A DNA stretch of 64,000 nucleotides from Azotobacter salinestris (GCF_009363155.1 NZ_CP045302.1:509001-573000); one strand, 5' to 3'; numbered from the stretch's first letter, positions 9,238 through 18,632 are shown. The notes: generated from the sequence alone by a model not told the origin. Translations and numbers: made by a program.

Positions 9238-10958
9238 AATTCCGGTCCCATGGAGAAGTGCAGGCGAAAAGTGTTGTCGTCGATGCCGTGAGCCACGTCC
9301 ACGCGCAGCGGTCCGACCGGCGATACCCAGCGCACGCCGAAGCCCACCCCGGTCTTGACGTTGGAGGAGCCCAGCGAGTTGAAGGCGTTGCCCTGGTCGA
9401 CGAAGGTGGCGATGCGCCACTTGCCCATCAGCGAGTACTGGTATTCCAGGCTGCCGGCGATCATGTAGCGGCCGCCGACGTGGTCACCGTCGGAGTTGGT
9501 CGGTGACAGCGTCTGGTACTCGTAGCCGCGCACGCTCTGGTCGCCGCCGGCGAAGAAGCGCAGCGACGGCGGCACCGTGACGTATTCGTCGGTGAAGTTG
9601 CCGCCGAGCTGCAGCCGGCCGAGCAGGCGGTGCCGGTCCGCCAGGGTGGTCAGCCCCTTGAGCATGACGGCGCTGTGGATCAGGTTGGCGTCCGACAGCA
9701 GGCTTTCGCTGGCCGCGGCCATCTCCACCTGCAGGCGATAGCCCCGGCTCGGATCGAGAGGATGGTCGCTGTTCAGGTAGGAATAGGCCACGCCCGGCAG
9801 CAGCAGGGTGCTCTGGCCATTGTCGTCGCCGAGGCGAAAGTCCTCGTTCTGCCATTTCAGCGAAAACACCTGCTGCCAGCCGTTGTCCAGCCGGCGGTGC
9901 CACTCGGGCCCGATCTTGAGCAGGCGGCTGCGGGTGTCGGTGTCGGCCAGCTCCTCGTACTGGTAGCCGCCGACGAAGCGCAGTTTGTCGGTCATCGGCG
10001 GATCGAGGGGGATGTCGTACCAGAGGCCGACGTTCTGCTTGGGCTGCGACAGCTCCATCTCCGCACCGTAGTTGTGGCCCTGGGGGTTGGCCCAGTGGCG
10101 CGTCCAGTTGGCCCGGCCGCGCGGACCGACGTCGGTGGAGAAGCCGGCGCCGATGCCGAAGCTGCGCGGCTTGCGCATCTGCAACTGGACCACCACGGGA
10201 ACCAGGTCGCCGCGGGCGCCGGTGGGGTTGGCATCGACCCGCACGCCCTCGAAGTAGCCGGGCGCCTGAAGGTTCTGCTGCAGCTTGGCGATCAGATCGG
10301 AATCGTAGGGCGCGCCTCCCTCGAAGGGCACCATGCGCCGCATGAACGCCTCGTCGAACGGGGTTTCGCCCTGGAAGACCACCTCCCCCAGCCGGTAGCG
10401 CGACCCGCTGACATAGACCAGCTCGATGTCCGCGACGCCGGCGGCCGGGTCGACGAACAGACGCTGGCGGCTGAAGCGGCCGTTGAAGAAGCCGAAGCGC
10501 GAGGCCTGGTTCTGGATCAGCTTCTTGGCACTCTCGTAGCGACCGTGGTTGAGCTGGGCGCCGGGCCTGAGGCGGGAGCCCTGCGGGAGGCGGAACGCTT
10601 CGAGCTGCGCCGCCGGCCCCTCGATGCGGATGTCCACGCGGCGCAGGCGCACCGGCTCGCCGGGCGTCACGCGCAGGATGAGGGTCGGCGGATCGCCGGG
10701 GCGCACCGCGCTGGAAATCCGCGCATGGTAGTAGCCGAGCGCCTCGGCCGCGCTGCGGGCCTGGGCCTCGGCGGCCGGGGCGAGACGGCGCAGGGCCTGC
10801 TCGTCGCGCTCGCCGAGCTCGCCGATGTAGCCCTCGATATTCCTCCGCAGGCTGGCCCTGGCCGGCTCGACCTGCACCTCCAGGCGCGCCTCGGCGAACA
10901 CCGCGGAACCACCGAGCAACAGCCCCAGGAACATCCCTGTATGGATCGAAACTCTCAT
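9234..10958 (-). CDS. tamA: TamA, outer-membrane Omp85-family assembly factor
   Basis: Omp85-family beta-barrel protein of 574 aa that partners TamB. It has a signal peptide (MRVSIHTGMFLGLLLGGSAV, cleavage near FAEA), three POTRA-like domains up to about residue 270, and a C-terminal 16-strand barrel. The barrel contains the Omp85 motif region FFAGGDQSVRGYEY (the conserved RGY of the L6 loop) and ends in a strand reading NTFRLHFSMGPEL. The ATG at 10956-10958 puts the signal peptide directly at the N-terminus, so the GTG start 18 bases upstream is less likely. It is translationally coupled to tamB. Confidence 0.94.
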   Translation of the reverse strand: MRVSIHTGMFLGLLLGGSAVFAEARLEVQVEPARASLRRNIEGYIGELGERDEQALRRLAPAAEAQARSAAEALGYYHARISSAVRPGDPPTLILRVTPGEPVRLRRVDIRIEGPAAQLEAFRLPQGSRLRPGAQLNHGRYESAKKLIQNQASRFGFFNGRFSRQRLFVDPAAGVADIELVYVSGSRYRLGEVVFQGETPFDEAFMRRMVPFEGGAPYDSDLIAKLQQNLQAPGYFEGVRVDANPTGARGDLVPVVVQLQMRKPRSFGIGAGFSTDVGPRGRANWTRHWANPQGHNYGAEMELSQPKQNVGLWYDIPLDPPMTDKLRFVGGYQYEELADTDTRSRLLKIGPEWHRRLDNGWQQVFSLKWQNEDFRLGDDNGQSTLLLPGVAYSYLNSDHPLDPSRGYRLQVEMAAASESLLSDANLIHSAVMLKGLTTLADRHRLLGRLQLGGNFTDEYVTVPPSLRFFAGGDQSVRGYEYQTLSPTNSDGDHVGGRYMIAGSLEYQYSLMGKWRIATFVDQGNAFNSLGSSNVKTGVGFGVRWVSPVGPLRVDVAHGIDDNTFRLHFSMGPEL

Positions 10959-11033
10959 GCGCAACGATGCTAGCACGGCTGCTCGTGTACTCCGACCGCC
11001 CTTACCGAGCGTTTACACGGCACTGGCGGGGGC

Positions 11034-11672
11034 TCAGGCCCCCACTCCCACCAGCGGCTGCGGGTTGGGATGGATCAGGATGTGCTCGTGAACCGGGCCC
11101 AGCTCGACCTGGCCGATCTCCTGGTAGCCCTGGCGATGGAGGAAGTCCAGATAGTGCGGATCGCCGGTGTCGAGCACGATGCCGCGGGAGTTGCTGTCTC
11201 CGGCACACCAGCGGTGCAGGGCTCCGAGCAGCTGCTCGCCGTAGTGCCAGCCCTGGAACTCCGGACGCACGCCGATCAGTGGCAGCATGTGGTAGGCGCC
11301 CGGCGGCAGGCAGGCGATCACCGCCTCGTGGTAATCCAGATAGCGCCGGGTGCAGCGGAATCCGGCGGTGAGCAGCATGCGCATCCGCCAGCTCCAGCTT
11401 TCGGTGATCTCCAGCCGGCGCTGCGGCGGGGAGATCAGCGCCACACCGATCAGCCGCTCGCCGAGCAGCAGGCCGAGCGTCGGCAGGTCATCGGCGAAGT
11501 GGCGGCCCAGCAGCTCGCGCACGGTGGCGCGCACCCGCTGCTCGTAGCCGGGACGGTCGGCCTCGAACAGGTAGGCGAAGGTCGGCGTATGGCGATAGGC
11601 CTGGTAAAGCAGCGAGCAGGACTCGCGCAGATAACCCCCGTCGATGAGGCGGACTTCGGCAGGCGCGGTCAT
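11034..11672 (-). CDS. GNAT-family N-acetyltransferase
   Basis: Cytosolic acetyltransferase-fold protein of 212 aa. The acetyl-CoA binding segment is visible as LPLIGVRPEFQGWHYGEQLL (Q-G-W-H-Y-G in place of the usual Q/R-x-x-G-x-G/A), followed by VLDTGDPHYLDFLHRQGYQE, a typical GNAT C-terminal half. The ATG at 11670-11672 has AGGAGG nine bases upstream. It lies upstream of tamA on the same strand with a 75-bp gap, so they may share a transcript. A GC hairpin (11028-11043) spans its stop codon. The substrate is unknown. Confidence 0.8.
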   Translation of the reverse strand: MTAPAEVRLIDGGYLRESCSLLYQAYRHTPTFAYLFEADRPGYEQRVRATVRELLGRHFADDLPTLGLLLGERLIGVALISPPQRRLEITESWSWRMRMLLTAGFRCTRRYLDYHEAVIACLPPGAYHMLPLIGVRPEFQGWHYGEQLLGALHRWCAGDSNSRGIVLDTGDPHYLDFLHRQGYQEIGQVELGPVHEHILIHPNPQPLVGVGA

Positions 11673-11808
11673 GGGCAGGGCCTCCTGGCGGCGGTTCGTT
11701 TTCCCCTTCCTGCACGTTAGCACCGGCTCCCGGGGGTCGCCAGGCGACTGGCCCGGCCGCGCGGCGATCGGCTAGCATGGCGCCTCCGATTCGAACCGGC
11801 AGCCCTCC

Positions 11809-12621
11809 ATGAAGATCGTCTCCTTCAATATCAACGGCCTGCGCGCCCGCCCGCACCAGCTTTCAGCGCTCATCGACAAGCATCGACCGGACGTGATCGG
11901 CCTGCAGGAGACCAAGGTCGCCGATGAGCAATTCCCGCTCGAATCGATCCAGGCGCTGGGCTATCACGTGCACTACCACGGACAGAAGGGCCACTACGGG
12001 GTCGCACTGCTCTCCCGGCAGCCGCCGCTGGAAGTGCAGAAGGGCTTTCCCGAGGACGGCGAGGACTCCCAGAAGCGCTTCATCTGGGGCGTCTACGCCG
12101 ATGCCGCCGGGCAGCCGGTCACCGTGATGAACGGCTACTTCCCGCAGGGCGAGAGCCGCGCCCATCCGCTGAAGTTTCCCGCCAAGACGCGCTTCTACGC
12201 CGACCTGCAGGCCCTGCTGGAGAGCCGCTTCGATCCCGAACAGCCCCTGGCGCTGATGGGTGACTTCAACATCGCCCCGGAGAACGGCGACATCGGCATC
12301 GGTGCGGAGAATGCCAAGCGCTGGCTGCGCACCGGCAAGTGCAGCTTCCTGCCGGAGGAGCGCGAATGGATGGCCAGGCTCAAGGAGTGGGGCCTGCAGG
12401 ACAGCTTCCGCGAGCTGCACCCGGAGGTCTGCGACCGCTTCAGCTGGTTCGACTACCGCAGTCGCGGCTTCGAGGACGAGCCCCGGCGCGGCCTGCGCAT
12501 CGACCTGATCCTCACCTCCCGTGCCCTGCGTCCGCGCCTGCGCGCGGCCGACGTGGACTACGAGCTGCGCGCCATGGACAAGCCCTCCGACCATGCGCCG
12601 ATCTGGCTGGAGTTCGACTGA
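11809..12621 (+). CDS. xthA: Exodeoxyribonuclease III
   Basis: AP endonuclease and 3'-5' exonuclease of base excision repair, 270 aa, full length for the XthA family. All catalytic motifs are present: the N-terminal NINGLRA, the metal-ligand glutamate in [13 protein letters not shown], the catalytic GDFNIAP, the RIDLIL segment and the C-terminal SDHAPIW with the active-site Asp-His pair. It is divergently oriented to the acetyltransferase gene and probably monocistronic. A long hairpin follows its stop. Confidence 0.96.
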   Translation: MKIVSFNINGLRARPHQLSALIDKHRPDVIGLQETKVADEQFPLESIQALGYHVHYHGQKGHYGVALLSRQPPLEVQKGFPEDGEDSQKRFIWGVYADAAGQPVTVMNGYFPQGESRAHPLKFPAKTRFYADLQALLESRFDPEQPLALMGDFNIAPENGDIGIGAENAKRWLRTGKCSFLPEEREWMARLKEWGLQDSFRELHPEVCDRFSWFDYRSRGFEDEPRRGLRIDLILTSRALRPRLRAADVDYELRAMDKPSDHAPIWLEFD

Positions 12622-12626
12622 CAGCC

Positions 12627-12662
12627 GCGGCCGTGACCGGCTTCACAGCCGGACACGGCCGC
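12627..12662 (+). terminator. Long imperfect hairpin after xthA
   Basis: GCGGCCGTG and CACGGCCGC flank an inner CCGGCT-TCAC-AGCCGG, giving a 15-bp stem with one A.A mismatch and a 4-nt loop. It begins six bases after the xthA stop. There is no T tract, so intrinsic termination is not certain; it could instead insulate xthA from the next gene. Confidence 0.45.
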
Positions 12663-12678
12663 CGCCACCGCCGGTCAT

Positions 12679-12712
12679 CTGTCACATAAGTGCAACCAAA
12701 CGGACTTATTCT
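12679..12712 (+). promoter_or_regulatory. Candidate PHO box and -10 element before the PstS-like/OmpA gene
   Basis: CTGTCAC-ATAA-GTGCAAC resembles two PhoB half-sites (consensus CTGTCAT) separated by four A/T bases; the first half is close to consensus and the second is poor. Exactly ten bases later comes TATTCT, a plausible -10. This is the geometry of PhoB-activated promoters, in which the box replaces the -35. The start codon of the phosphate-binding-like gene lies 42 bases further on. This is suggestive only, because one half-site is weak. Confidence 0.35.
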
Positions 12713-12754
12713 CGCGCCACCCTCCCACCCGAGTAGTAAGAAGGTGCCACCCCC

Positions 12755-14134
12755 ATGTCGCGCGCCAAGCCCTTGCACGCCCGCCTTTCGGGAATTCCCG
12801 CCCGTTCCCTGCTGATCGCCCTGCTCTGCTCCAGCCTGCCGTGGAGCACAGCGGCAAGTCAGTCCGCCCCTGCCGATCAGACTCCCGTGCTGCGCATCCA
12901 GGGCTCCAACACCCTCGGCGCCGAACTCGGCCCGGCCCTGGTGGCCGGCCTGTTCGAACAGCAGGGGCTGCGCGAGGTGCGCGTCGAGGATGGCGGAGCG
13001 CCGAACGAACGCCGGGTACTGGGCCTGGATGCCCAGGGCCGGCAGGTGCTGGCGGAGATCAGCGCCCATGGATCGAGCACCGGCTTCGCCGCCCTGCTGG
13101 AAGGCCGCGCCGATCTCGCCGCCTCCTCGCGGCCGATCAAGGACAGCGAGGTCGCCGCACTGGCGGCGCTGGGCGACCTGCGCAGCCTGGCGGCCGAGCA
13201 GGTGATCGCCATCGACGGCCTGGCGGTCATCCTCCACCCGGACAACCCGCTGCGCGCCCTCAGCCTCGAGCAGTTGGCCCGGGTGTTCGCCGGCGAGGTG
13301 AAGACCTGGGAAGAACTCGGCGGACGCGGCGGCGCCATCCACCTGTATGCCCGCGACGCCCAGTCCGGCACCTTCGATACCTTCAACGAACTGGTGCTCA
13401 AGCCCCAGGGCAAGAGCCTCGCCGCCGGCGCCAGGCGCTTCGAGTCGAGTACCGAGCTGTCCGCCTCGGTCAGCCAGGACCCGGCGGGCATCGGCTTCAT
13501 CGGCCTGCCCTACGTGCGCAAGGCCAAGGCCCTGGCGATCTCCGCCGGCGAGTCCCGGCCGATGCCGCCTGAGCCCGGTCTGGTCGCCACCGAGGACTAT
13601 CCCCTGTCGCGCCGCCTGTTTCTCTACAACCAGCCGCAGCAGCCCAGCCCCTGGACCACGGCCCTGGTCGAATTCGCCCACAGCCCGCGCGGGCAGGAGG
13701 TGGTCGCGCAGAACGGCTTCGTCGCCCAGCAGGTACAGGCGGTGCAGGTCGATCCCCATGCCAGCATGCCGCCGAGCTACCTGCAGCTGGCCCGCGAGGC
13801 GCAGCGCCTGTCGGTGAACTTCCGTTTCCAGGAAGGCAGCGCCCTGCTCGACAACAAGGCGCTTCGCGACGTCGAGCGCGTGCTCGCCTACCTGCGCGAG
13901 CACGGCAAGCTGGAGAACTCGGTGGTGCTGGTCGGCTTCGGCGATCCCAAGCAGGACGCCGAGCGCAGCACGCTGCTGTCGAAGCTGCGGGCGATGGCGG
14001 TACGCCGCGAGCTGGCCAGGGGCGGCGCGACCTTCCGCGAGATCGTCGGGCTCGGCGACGCCCTGCCGGTGGCGGCCAACACCGGCGAGGAAGGGCGGAT
14101 CAAGAACCGCAGGGTCGAGGTCTGGGTGTACTGA
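12755..14134 (+). CDS. PstS-like substrate-binding protein fused to an OmpA domain
   Basis: Exported protein of 459 aa with two domains. After a signal peptide (about residues 1-36) comes a PstS-like periplasmic-binding fold (about 45-310) with IQGSNTLG at its start and RDAQSGTFDTFNEL, the conserved phosphate-loop region. The last 120 residues form an OmpA/Pal peptidoglycan-binding domain, with FRFQEGSALLDNKA and the end NRRVEVWVY. By family analogy it could hold phosphate or another anion near the cell wall. No ABC transporter genes sit beside it, so it is not a standard pst operon. The start has AGAAGGTG upstream. A candidate PHO box precedes it. The binding specificity is inferred, not shown. 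Confidence 0.82.
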   Translation: MSRAKPLHARLSGIPARSLLIALLCSSLPWSTAASQSAPADQTPVLRIQGSNTLGAELGPALVAGLFEQQGLREVRVEDGGAPNERRVLGLDAQGRQVLAEISAHGSSTGFAALLEGRADLAASSRPIKDSEVAALAALGDLRSLAAEQVIAIDGLAVILHPDNPLRALSLEQLARVFAGEVKTWEELGGRGGAIHLYARDAQSGTFDTFNELVLKPQGKSLAAGARRFESSTELSASVSQDPAGIGFIGLPYVRKAKALAISAGESRPMPPEPGLVATEDYPLSRRLFLYNQPQQPSPWTTALVEFAHSPRGQEVVAQNGFVAQQVQAVQVDPHASMPPSYLQLAREAQRLSVNFRFQEGSALLDNKALRDVERVLAYLREHGKLENSVVLVGFGDPKQDAERSTLLSKLRAMAVRRELARGGATFREIVGLGDALPVAANTGEEGRIKNRRVEVWVY

Positions 14135-14155
14135 CCGGGCGGCAGACGCAGGACG

Positions 14156-14193
14156 GGGCGCCCGTGCGGCGCCCGGCCTGAACGACTCAGGCC
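14156..14193. terminator. Two adjacent inverted repeats between convergent genes
   Basis: GGGCGCC-CGTGC-GGCGCCC (14156-14174) and GGCCTGA-ACGAC-TCAGGCC (14175-14193) are two perfect 7-bp-arm hairpins placed back to back between the convergent PstS/OmpA and PilU-like genes. The second includes the stop codon of the latter. Neither has a T tract. They are likely bidirectional transcript ends. Confidence 0.4.
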
Positions 14194-15344
14194 TTGCCGG
14201 CCTCCTCCGGCTCTTCCAGCATCTCCAGGCTCAGCCCCGGCCAGGCACTCTCGCTATCCGGCTTGTCGGCAGCGCCCGCCCCGCCGTCACGGTGCAGTTT
14301 CAGCTTGAGGCGCACGTTGTTCGCCGAGTCGGCGTTCTTCAGCGCCTCCTCCTCGCTGATCGCCCCCTCGTTGACCAGCTCGATCAGTGCCTGGTCGAAG
14401 GTCTGCATGCCGAGGTTGCGCGACTTGTCCATGATCTCCTTGATCTCGGACAGCTCGCTGCGCTTGATCAGATCGCGCACCGTCGGCGTGCCGAGCAGCA
14501 CCTCCACCGCGGCCCGCCGCTTGCCGTCGACCGTCTTGACCAGGCGCTGGGAGACGAAGGCCTTGAGGTTGTTGCCCAGGTCGTTGAGCAGCTGCGGACG
14601 GCGCTCCTCGGGAAAGAAGTTGATGATGCGGTCCAGCGCCTGGTTGGCGTTGTTGGCGTGCAGCGTGGAGATCGCCAGGTGGCCGGTGTCGGCGAAGGCC
14701 AGAGCATGCTCCATGGTCTCGCGGTCGCGGATCTCGCCGATCAGGATCACATCCGGCGCCTGGCGCAGGGTGTTCTTCAGCGCGGCGTGGAAGCTTCTGG
14801 TGTCCACCCCGACCTCGCGCTGGTTGATGATCGACTTCTTGTGCCGGTGCACGTATTCGACCGGGTCCTCGATGGTGATGATGTGCCCGCCGCTGTTGCG
14901 GTTGCGGTAGTCGATCAGCGCCGCCAGGGAGGTCGACTTGCCCGAGCCGGTGCCGCCGACGAACAGCACCAGGCCACGCTTCTCCATCACCACGTCGAGG
15001 AGGATCTTCGGCAGCTTGAGGTCCTCGAAGCGCGGGATGTCCAGCTTGATGTTGCGCGCGACGATGGACACCTCGTTGCGCTGCTTGAAGATGTTGATGC
15101 GGAAGCGGCCGATGTTCGGCAGGGAGATCGCCAGGTTCATCTCCAGGTCGCGCTCGAATTCGATGCGCTGTTCGGCATCCATCAGTCCCTCGGCGATCTT
15201 CGCCACGGCGCCCGGCTGCAGCACCTCCTGGGAGAGCGCCTTGAGCACGCCGTTGAATTTCGCGCAGGGCGGCGCGCCGGTGGACAGGTAAAGGTCCGAA
15301 CCGTCCTGGGTAGCCAGGACTCTCAGCATCGATTGAATATCCAT
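14187..15344 (-). CDS. PilT/PilU-family retraction-type ATPase
   Basis: Cytoplasmic secretion ATPase of 385 aa related to PilT and PilU, which power type IV pilus retraction. Walker A reads GGTGSGKST, the Asp box IEDPVEY, Walker B ILIGEIRDRETM, and the His box is in STLHANNANQALDRIINFFP. The C-terminus carries an acidic, Gly/Ala/Glu-rich tail of about 35 residues after the conserved domain. It is alone, not next to pilT, and is transcribed divergently from the parvulin gene. Similarity from memory is greater to PilU than to PilT. Whether it serves the canonical pilus or the secretion-like operon at 52-60 kb is unknown. The start is the ATG at 15342-15344. Confidence 0.88.
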   Translation of the reverse strand: MDIQSMLRVLATQDGSDLYLSTGAPPCAKFNGVLKALSQEVLQPGAVAKIAEGLMDAEQRIEFERDLEMNLAISLPNIGRFRINIFKQRNEVSIVARNIKLDIPRFEDLKLPKILLDVVMEKRGLVLFVGGTGSGKSTSLAALIDYRNRNSGGHIITIEDPVEYVHRHKKSIINQREVGVDTRSFHAALKNTLRQAPDVILIGEIRDRETMEHALAFADTGHLAISTLHANNANQALDRIINFFPEERRPQLLNDLGNNLKAFVSQRLVKTVDGKRRAAVEVLLGTPTVRDLIKRSELSEIKEIMDKSRNLGMQTFDQALIELVNEGAISEEEALKNADSANNVRLKLKLHRDGGAGAADKPDSESAWPGLSLEMLEEPEEAGKA

Positions 15345-15466
15345 GGAATAGATCCGCAAGGCATATGTCGTTCAGAATCAAGCGGTTGTCAAACCGACCC
15401 AAGCCACTCTAGTCAGCCCTTCCGATCTGGCACAATGCGCAGACTTCCAAGTTGAGGACTCCTTCT

Positions 15467-15745
15467 ATGGCCAAAGCGATGGCACGTCACATTCTGCTCG
15501 CCAGCGAAGCCGAGGCGGCGCAGCTGAAGCAGCGCCTGGCCAAGGGCGAGGACTTCGCCCAGCTGGCGCGGCGCCACTCGCTCTGCCCCTCGGGCAAGCG
15601 CGGCGGCGATCTGGGCGAGGTCCGCCCGGGACAGATGGTGCGCTCGATCGATCAGGTGATTTTCAGGAAGGCCCTGCGCGAGATCCATGGCCCGGTGAAG
15701 TCCCAGTTCGGCTATCACCTGGTGCAGGTGTTCTATCGCGACTGA
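15467..15745 (+). CDS. ppiC: Peptidyl-prolyl cis-trans isomerase, parvulin (PpiC)
   Basis: Small single-domain parvulin of 92 aa that catalyses proline isomerisation in the cytoplasm (no signal peptide). The sequence has the family hallmarks ARHILLASEAEA, FAQLARRHSLCPS, GGDLGEVRPGQM and SQFGYHLVQV. The ATG at 15467 has AGGA seven bases upstream (GAGGACTCCTTCT); the in-frame TTG at 15452 is less likely. It is monocistronic, followed by about 200 bp of noncoding sequence. Confidence 0.93.
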   Translation: MAKAMARHILLASEAEAAQLKQRLAKGEDFAQLARRHSLCPSGKRGGDLGEVRPGQMVRSIDQVIFRKALREIHGPVKSQFGYHLVQVFYRD

Positions 15746-15952
15746 ACGGGCGTCGGCCTCGTCATCCGGCGGCGCCCCGCTCCTCGAGCCGCATCCCGTG
15801 CGATCAGCGCACGCCTTTTCCGCAGACGACGCACCACCGGCTTCCGCTGCCGGCCTCCGAGCACGCATCATGTTCCGCGGCCACCTGAGGGTTGCGCTAT
15901 TGCCAAAATAGTTGTCTGATAACATACCTCATGGAGCATCCCGGAACCCTTC

Positions 15953-17182
15953 ATGTCCCGCATGCCAGCCACAGCATCCGTCCAGAGCAACACCCTGCAG
16001 ATCCTCTCCATCGTCTGCTTCACCTTCCTCGGCTTCATGAGCATCGGCATCCCCATGGCAGTCATGCCCGGGCTGATCCATCACGAGCTGGGCTTCAGTA
16101 CCCTGGTCGCCGGCCTGGTGATCGGCCTGCAGTATCTGGTCACCCTGCTGGTGCGTCCCTTTTCCTGCCGGCTGATCGACACCGCAGGCCCCAGGCAGGG
16201 TGTCCTCTACGGACTGGCCGGCTGCGCCCTGGGCGGCCTGCTGATGCTGCTGGCCACGCTCTGGCCGGCCCTGCCGCTGCTCAGCCTTCTCACCCTGGTG
16301 CTCAGCCGCCTGGTGCTGGGCATGGCCCATAGCGTGCTCGGCGCCTCCGCGATCGCCTGGGGCATCGGCCAGGTCGGCAGTGCGGGCACCGCCCGGGTGA
16401 TTTCCTGGAACGGCATCGCCAGCTATGGCGCAATCGGCCTGGGCGCACCGTTCGGCGTCTGGCTGGTGGAGCGCTTCGGCCTGCCCTGGATGGGCGCCAG
16501 TGTGCTGCTGATCGCCCTGTCCGGGCTCGCCCTGGCCTGGCGCAAGACCGGCGTGCCGGTGATCGCCGGCGAGCGGCTGGGCTTCATGAACGTGCTCGGG
16601 CGGGTCAGCCCGTATGGACTGGCGATGGCCCTGGGCACCCTCGGCTACGGCACCATCGCCGCCTTCATCACCCTGTACTACGACAGCCGCGGCTGGGCCT
16701 GGGCGGAATACGCGATGACCGCCTTCGGGCTGAGCTTTATCGCCGTCCGCCTGCTGTTCGCCAAGGCGATCGACCGTCTCGGCGGCTACCGGGTGGGCAT
16801 CGCCTGTCTGCTGGTCGAGGGCGGCGGCCTGCTGCTGCTCTGGGCGGCGCCCGGCCCGCTGCTGGCCATGCTCGGCGCGGGGCTGAGCGGCTTCGGTTTC
16901 TCGCTGGTGTTCCCGGCCCTCGGCGTGGAGGCGGTGAAGAGCACACCGGCCTCGAACCGCGGGGCGGCGATCGGCGCCTATTCGCTGTTCCTCGATCTGG
17001 CGCTGGGTGTCGCCGGCCCGCTGGTCGGCCTGCTCATCGGCAGCCACGGCTTCCGCTCGATCTTTCTGATCTGCGCGCTGGCCTCCTTCTGCGGGCTCGG
17101 CCTGACCCTGGCCCTGCAGTACCGGAGAACCCGCCAGCCCGTCGCAGTCGAGGTGGAGCCGGCGACGGTCGAGGTGGATTAG
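15953..17182 (+). CDS. MFS transporter, YfcJ/YhhS-like
   Basis: Twelve-helix major facilitator of 409 aa in the inner membrane. Family features are [21 protein letters not shown] with the cytoplasmic loop 2-3 signature, and [19 protein letters not shown] in helix 4. The C-terminal half includes [20 protein letters not shown]. It resembles the YfcJ/YhhS group of putative efflux carriers; the substrate is unknown. A short A/T-rich stretch with GTTGTCTGATAACATAC just upstream (about 15910-15927) could be its promoter or an operator. It is the last ordinary chromosomal gene before the IS-rich region. Confidence 0.85.
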   Translation: MSRMPATASVQSNTLQILSIVCFTFLGFMSIGIPMAVMPGLIHHELGFSTLVAGLVIGLQYLVTLLVRPFSCRLIDTAGPRQGVLYGLAGCALGGLLMLLATLWPALPLLSLLTLVLSRLVLGMAHSVLGASAIAWGIGQVGSAGTARVISWNGIASYGAIGLGAPFGVWLVERFGLPWMGASVLLIALSGLALAWRKTGVPVIAGERLGFMNVLGRVSPYGLAMALGTLGYGTIAAFITLYYDSRGWAWAEYAMTAFGLSFIAVRLLFAKAIDRLGGYRVGIACLLVEGGGLLLLWAAPGPLLAMLGAGLSGFGFSLVFPALGVEAVKSTPASNRGAAIGAYSLFLDLALGVAGPLVGLLIGSHGFRSIFLICALASFCGLGLTLALQYRRTRQPVAVEVEPATVEVD

Positions 17183-17239
17183 CCCCCTGCCGGGCGGACA
17201 GCTTCAGTGCCGGCGCTCCGGCCGCGCCAGTCCCGGCTC

Positions 17240-17431
17240 CTCGATGCAGGCTGAAGTGGAGCCTGGGCCGCAGGGTTCCTGGTAAGTGGCATTGCCCGGC
17301 GTCGCCGCCTCGAGGGTGCCCGGCATGACGAGGCCGGCCGCCGAAGTTGCCAGCACAAGGGCGCGCATATCGAAGATTCGGTGGCATGGAGTGCTGCGCA
17401 CCGTCAGACGTGCAGGATCATAATTCTTCAT
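17240..17431 (-). pseudogene. 5' remnant of a second GH32 fructanase gene
   Basis: The first 60 or so codons match the start of the intact fructanase at 25724. Both have an ATG 13-14 bases from a CTAG, a weak signal peptide (DMRALVLATSAAGLVM here) and the mature start ATYQEP. A frameshift near 17265 follows; in the next phase the sequence continues as RPRLHFSL, equivalent to RPQFHFSP in the intact protein. Homology then stops, and the active-site motif WMNDPNG and everything beyond are gone. The fragment abuts the 3' end of the MFS gene. Upstream it is cut off from its own 5' region by three stacked insertion sequences. Confidence 0.8.
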
Positions 17432-17446
17432 CTGAAGCTTTCCCTA

Positions 17447-18629
17447 GTGTGGTGAATCACAACTACTCAGGATAAGTCTTGTCTGCCGCGGAGCTGGCAG
17501 AGTTTTTTCGGAGGGCATGCGATGAAAACAGGCCGCCCAGCCGTTCGGATCGAACTGACCGAACACGAGCATGCCGAACTCACCCGCCGCCGAGCCAGGC
17601 ACAAGGGGCCTGCCGATATGCAGCTGCGCGCCGAGATCATTCTGTCCTGCGCTCGAGGCGAGTCCGGCTCTTCCATTGCTCGACGGCTCGGCATTACGGC
17701 GCAAACCGTTTCGAGGTGGCGCCTTCGCTTCGCCCGTTTGGGCCTGCAAGGCCTCAATGACGAGCCGCGCTCAGGCCGCCCACGCAGCATCAGTGATGAA
17801 AAGGTCCAGGAAGTGGTCGACCGGGTGCGGCAGACCCGGCCCGACGATGCCAGTCATTGGAGCTCGCGCCGGATGAGCAAGGCCACCCATATTTCACCGG
17901 CGAGCGTACAGCGTATCTGGCGAGCCTTCGGGCTCAAGCCTCACCTGGAGCACACCTTCAAGCTGTCCACCGATCCTGCCTTTGTCGACAAGGTGCAGGA
18001 TATCGTAGGGCTCTACCTGAATCCGCCGGATAAAGCGCTGGTACTGTGCGTCGATGAGAAAAGCCAGATCCAGGCGCTCAATCGAACACAGCCGGGGCTG
18101 CCGCTGGAGCCTGGGTATCCGGCGACCCGTACCCATGATTATCAGCGCCATGGCACGACGTCCTTGTTTGCCGCCCTGGATGTGGCCACCGGCGAGGTGA
18201 TCGGACGTCTCAAGCGCCGTCACCGCAGCGCAGAATTCCTGGAGTTTCTCAGGGCCATCGAGGAAACGGTCGAGAGCGACAAGGCCATCCACCTGATCAT
18301 GGATAACTATGCCGTGCACAAGACCGACAAGGTGCGTGCCTGGCTTGTCGCACACCCGCGTTATCACGTGCATTTCACCCCGACGTCTGCGTCATGGCTG
18401 AATCTGGTGGAGCGCTTTTTCTCGATGCTCACCCAGAAGTGGATAAAGCGCCAGGCCCATACCAGCGTGAAGGATCTCGAGCAGTCCATCGAGTATTACC
18501 TGGCGACCTACAACCAGAATCCAAGGCCCTTCCGCTGGCGTAAGGGAGCAGGTGAAATCCTGGCCTCTGTCGGCAGGGCTGCTCGAGCCTTGCAAAGAAA
18601 TAATGAAGCGAACTTGTGATTCACCACAC
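17447..18629 (+). mobile_element. IS630-family element A, copy 1 (1183 bp)
   Basis: Complete element with perfect terminal inverted repeats GTGTGGTGAATCAC / GTGATTCACCACAC flanked by TA on both sides (17445-17446, 18630-18631), the duplicated target of IS630/Tc1-type elements. It is inserted in the TA of a CTAG that already served as target of an IS5-like element (next feature). Confidence 0.95.
17522..18619 (+). CDS. IS630-A transposase, copy 1
   Basis: DDE transposase of 365 aa filling nearly the whole element. An N-terminal helix-turn-helix region (about residues 45-75, [17 protein letters not shown]) is followed by a winged-helix segment. The catalytic core shows the first Asp in [12 protein letters not shown], the second in [10 protein letters not shown] and the final acidic residue in [13 protein letters not shown]. 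It is intact, so probably functional. Its closest copies in the window are at 30307 and 31492, with a handful of residue differences. Confidence 0.95.
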   Translation: MKTGRPAVRIELTEHEHAELTRRRARHKGPADMQLRAEIILSCARGESGSSIARRLGITAQTVSRWRLRFARLGLQGLNDEPRSGRPRSISDEKVQEVVDRVRQTRPDDASHWSSRRMSKATHISPASVQRIWRAFGLKPHLEHTFKLSTDPAFVDKVQDIVGLYLNPPDKALVLCVDEKSQIQALNRTQPGLPLEPGYPATRTHDYQRHGTTSLFAALDVATGEVIGRLKRRHRSAEFLEFLRAIEETVESDKAIHLIMDNYAVHKTDKVRAWLVAHPRYHVHFTPTSASWLNLVERFFSMLTQKWIKRQAHTSVKDLEQSIEYYLATYNQNPRPFRWRKGAGEILASVGRAARALQRNNEANL

Positions 18630-18632
18630 TAG

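Noticed and set aside
9238-9420. N-terminal extension of TamB
   Set aside because: It lies in another phase inside tamA; the real tamB start is the ATG overlapping the tamA stop and leads straight into the membrane anchor.
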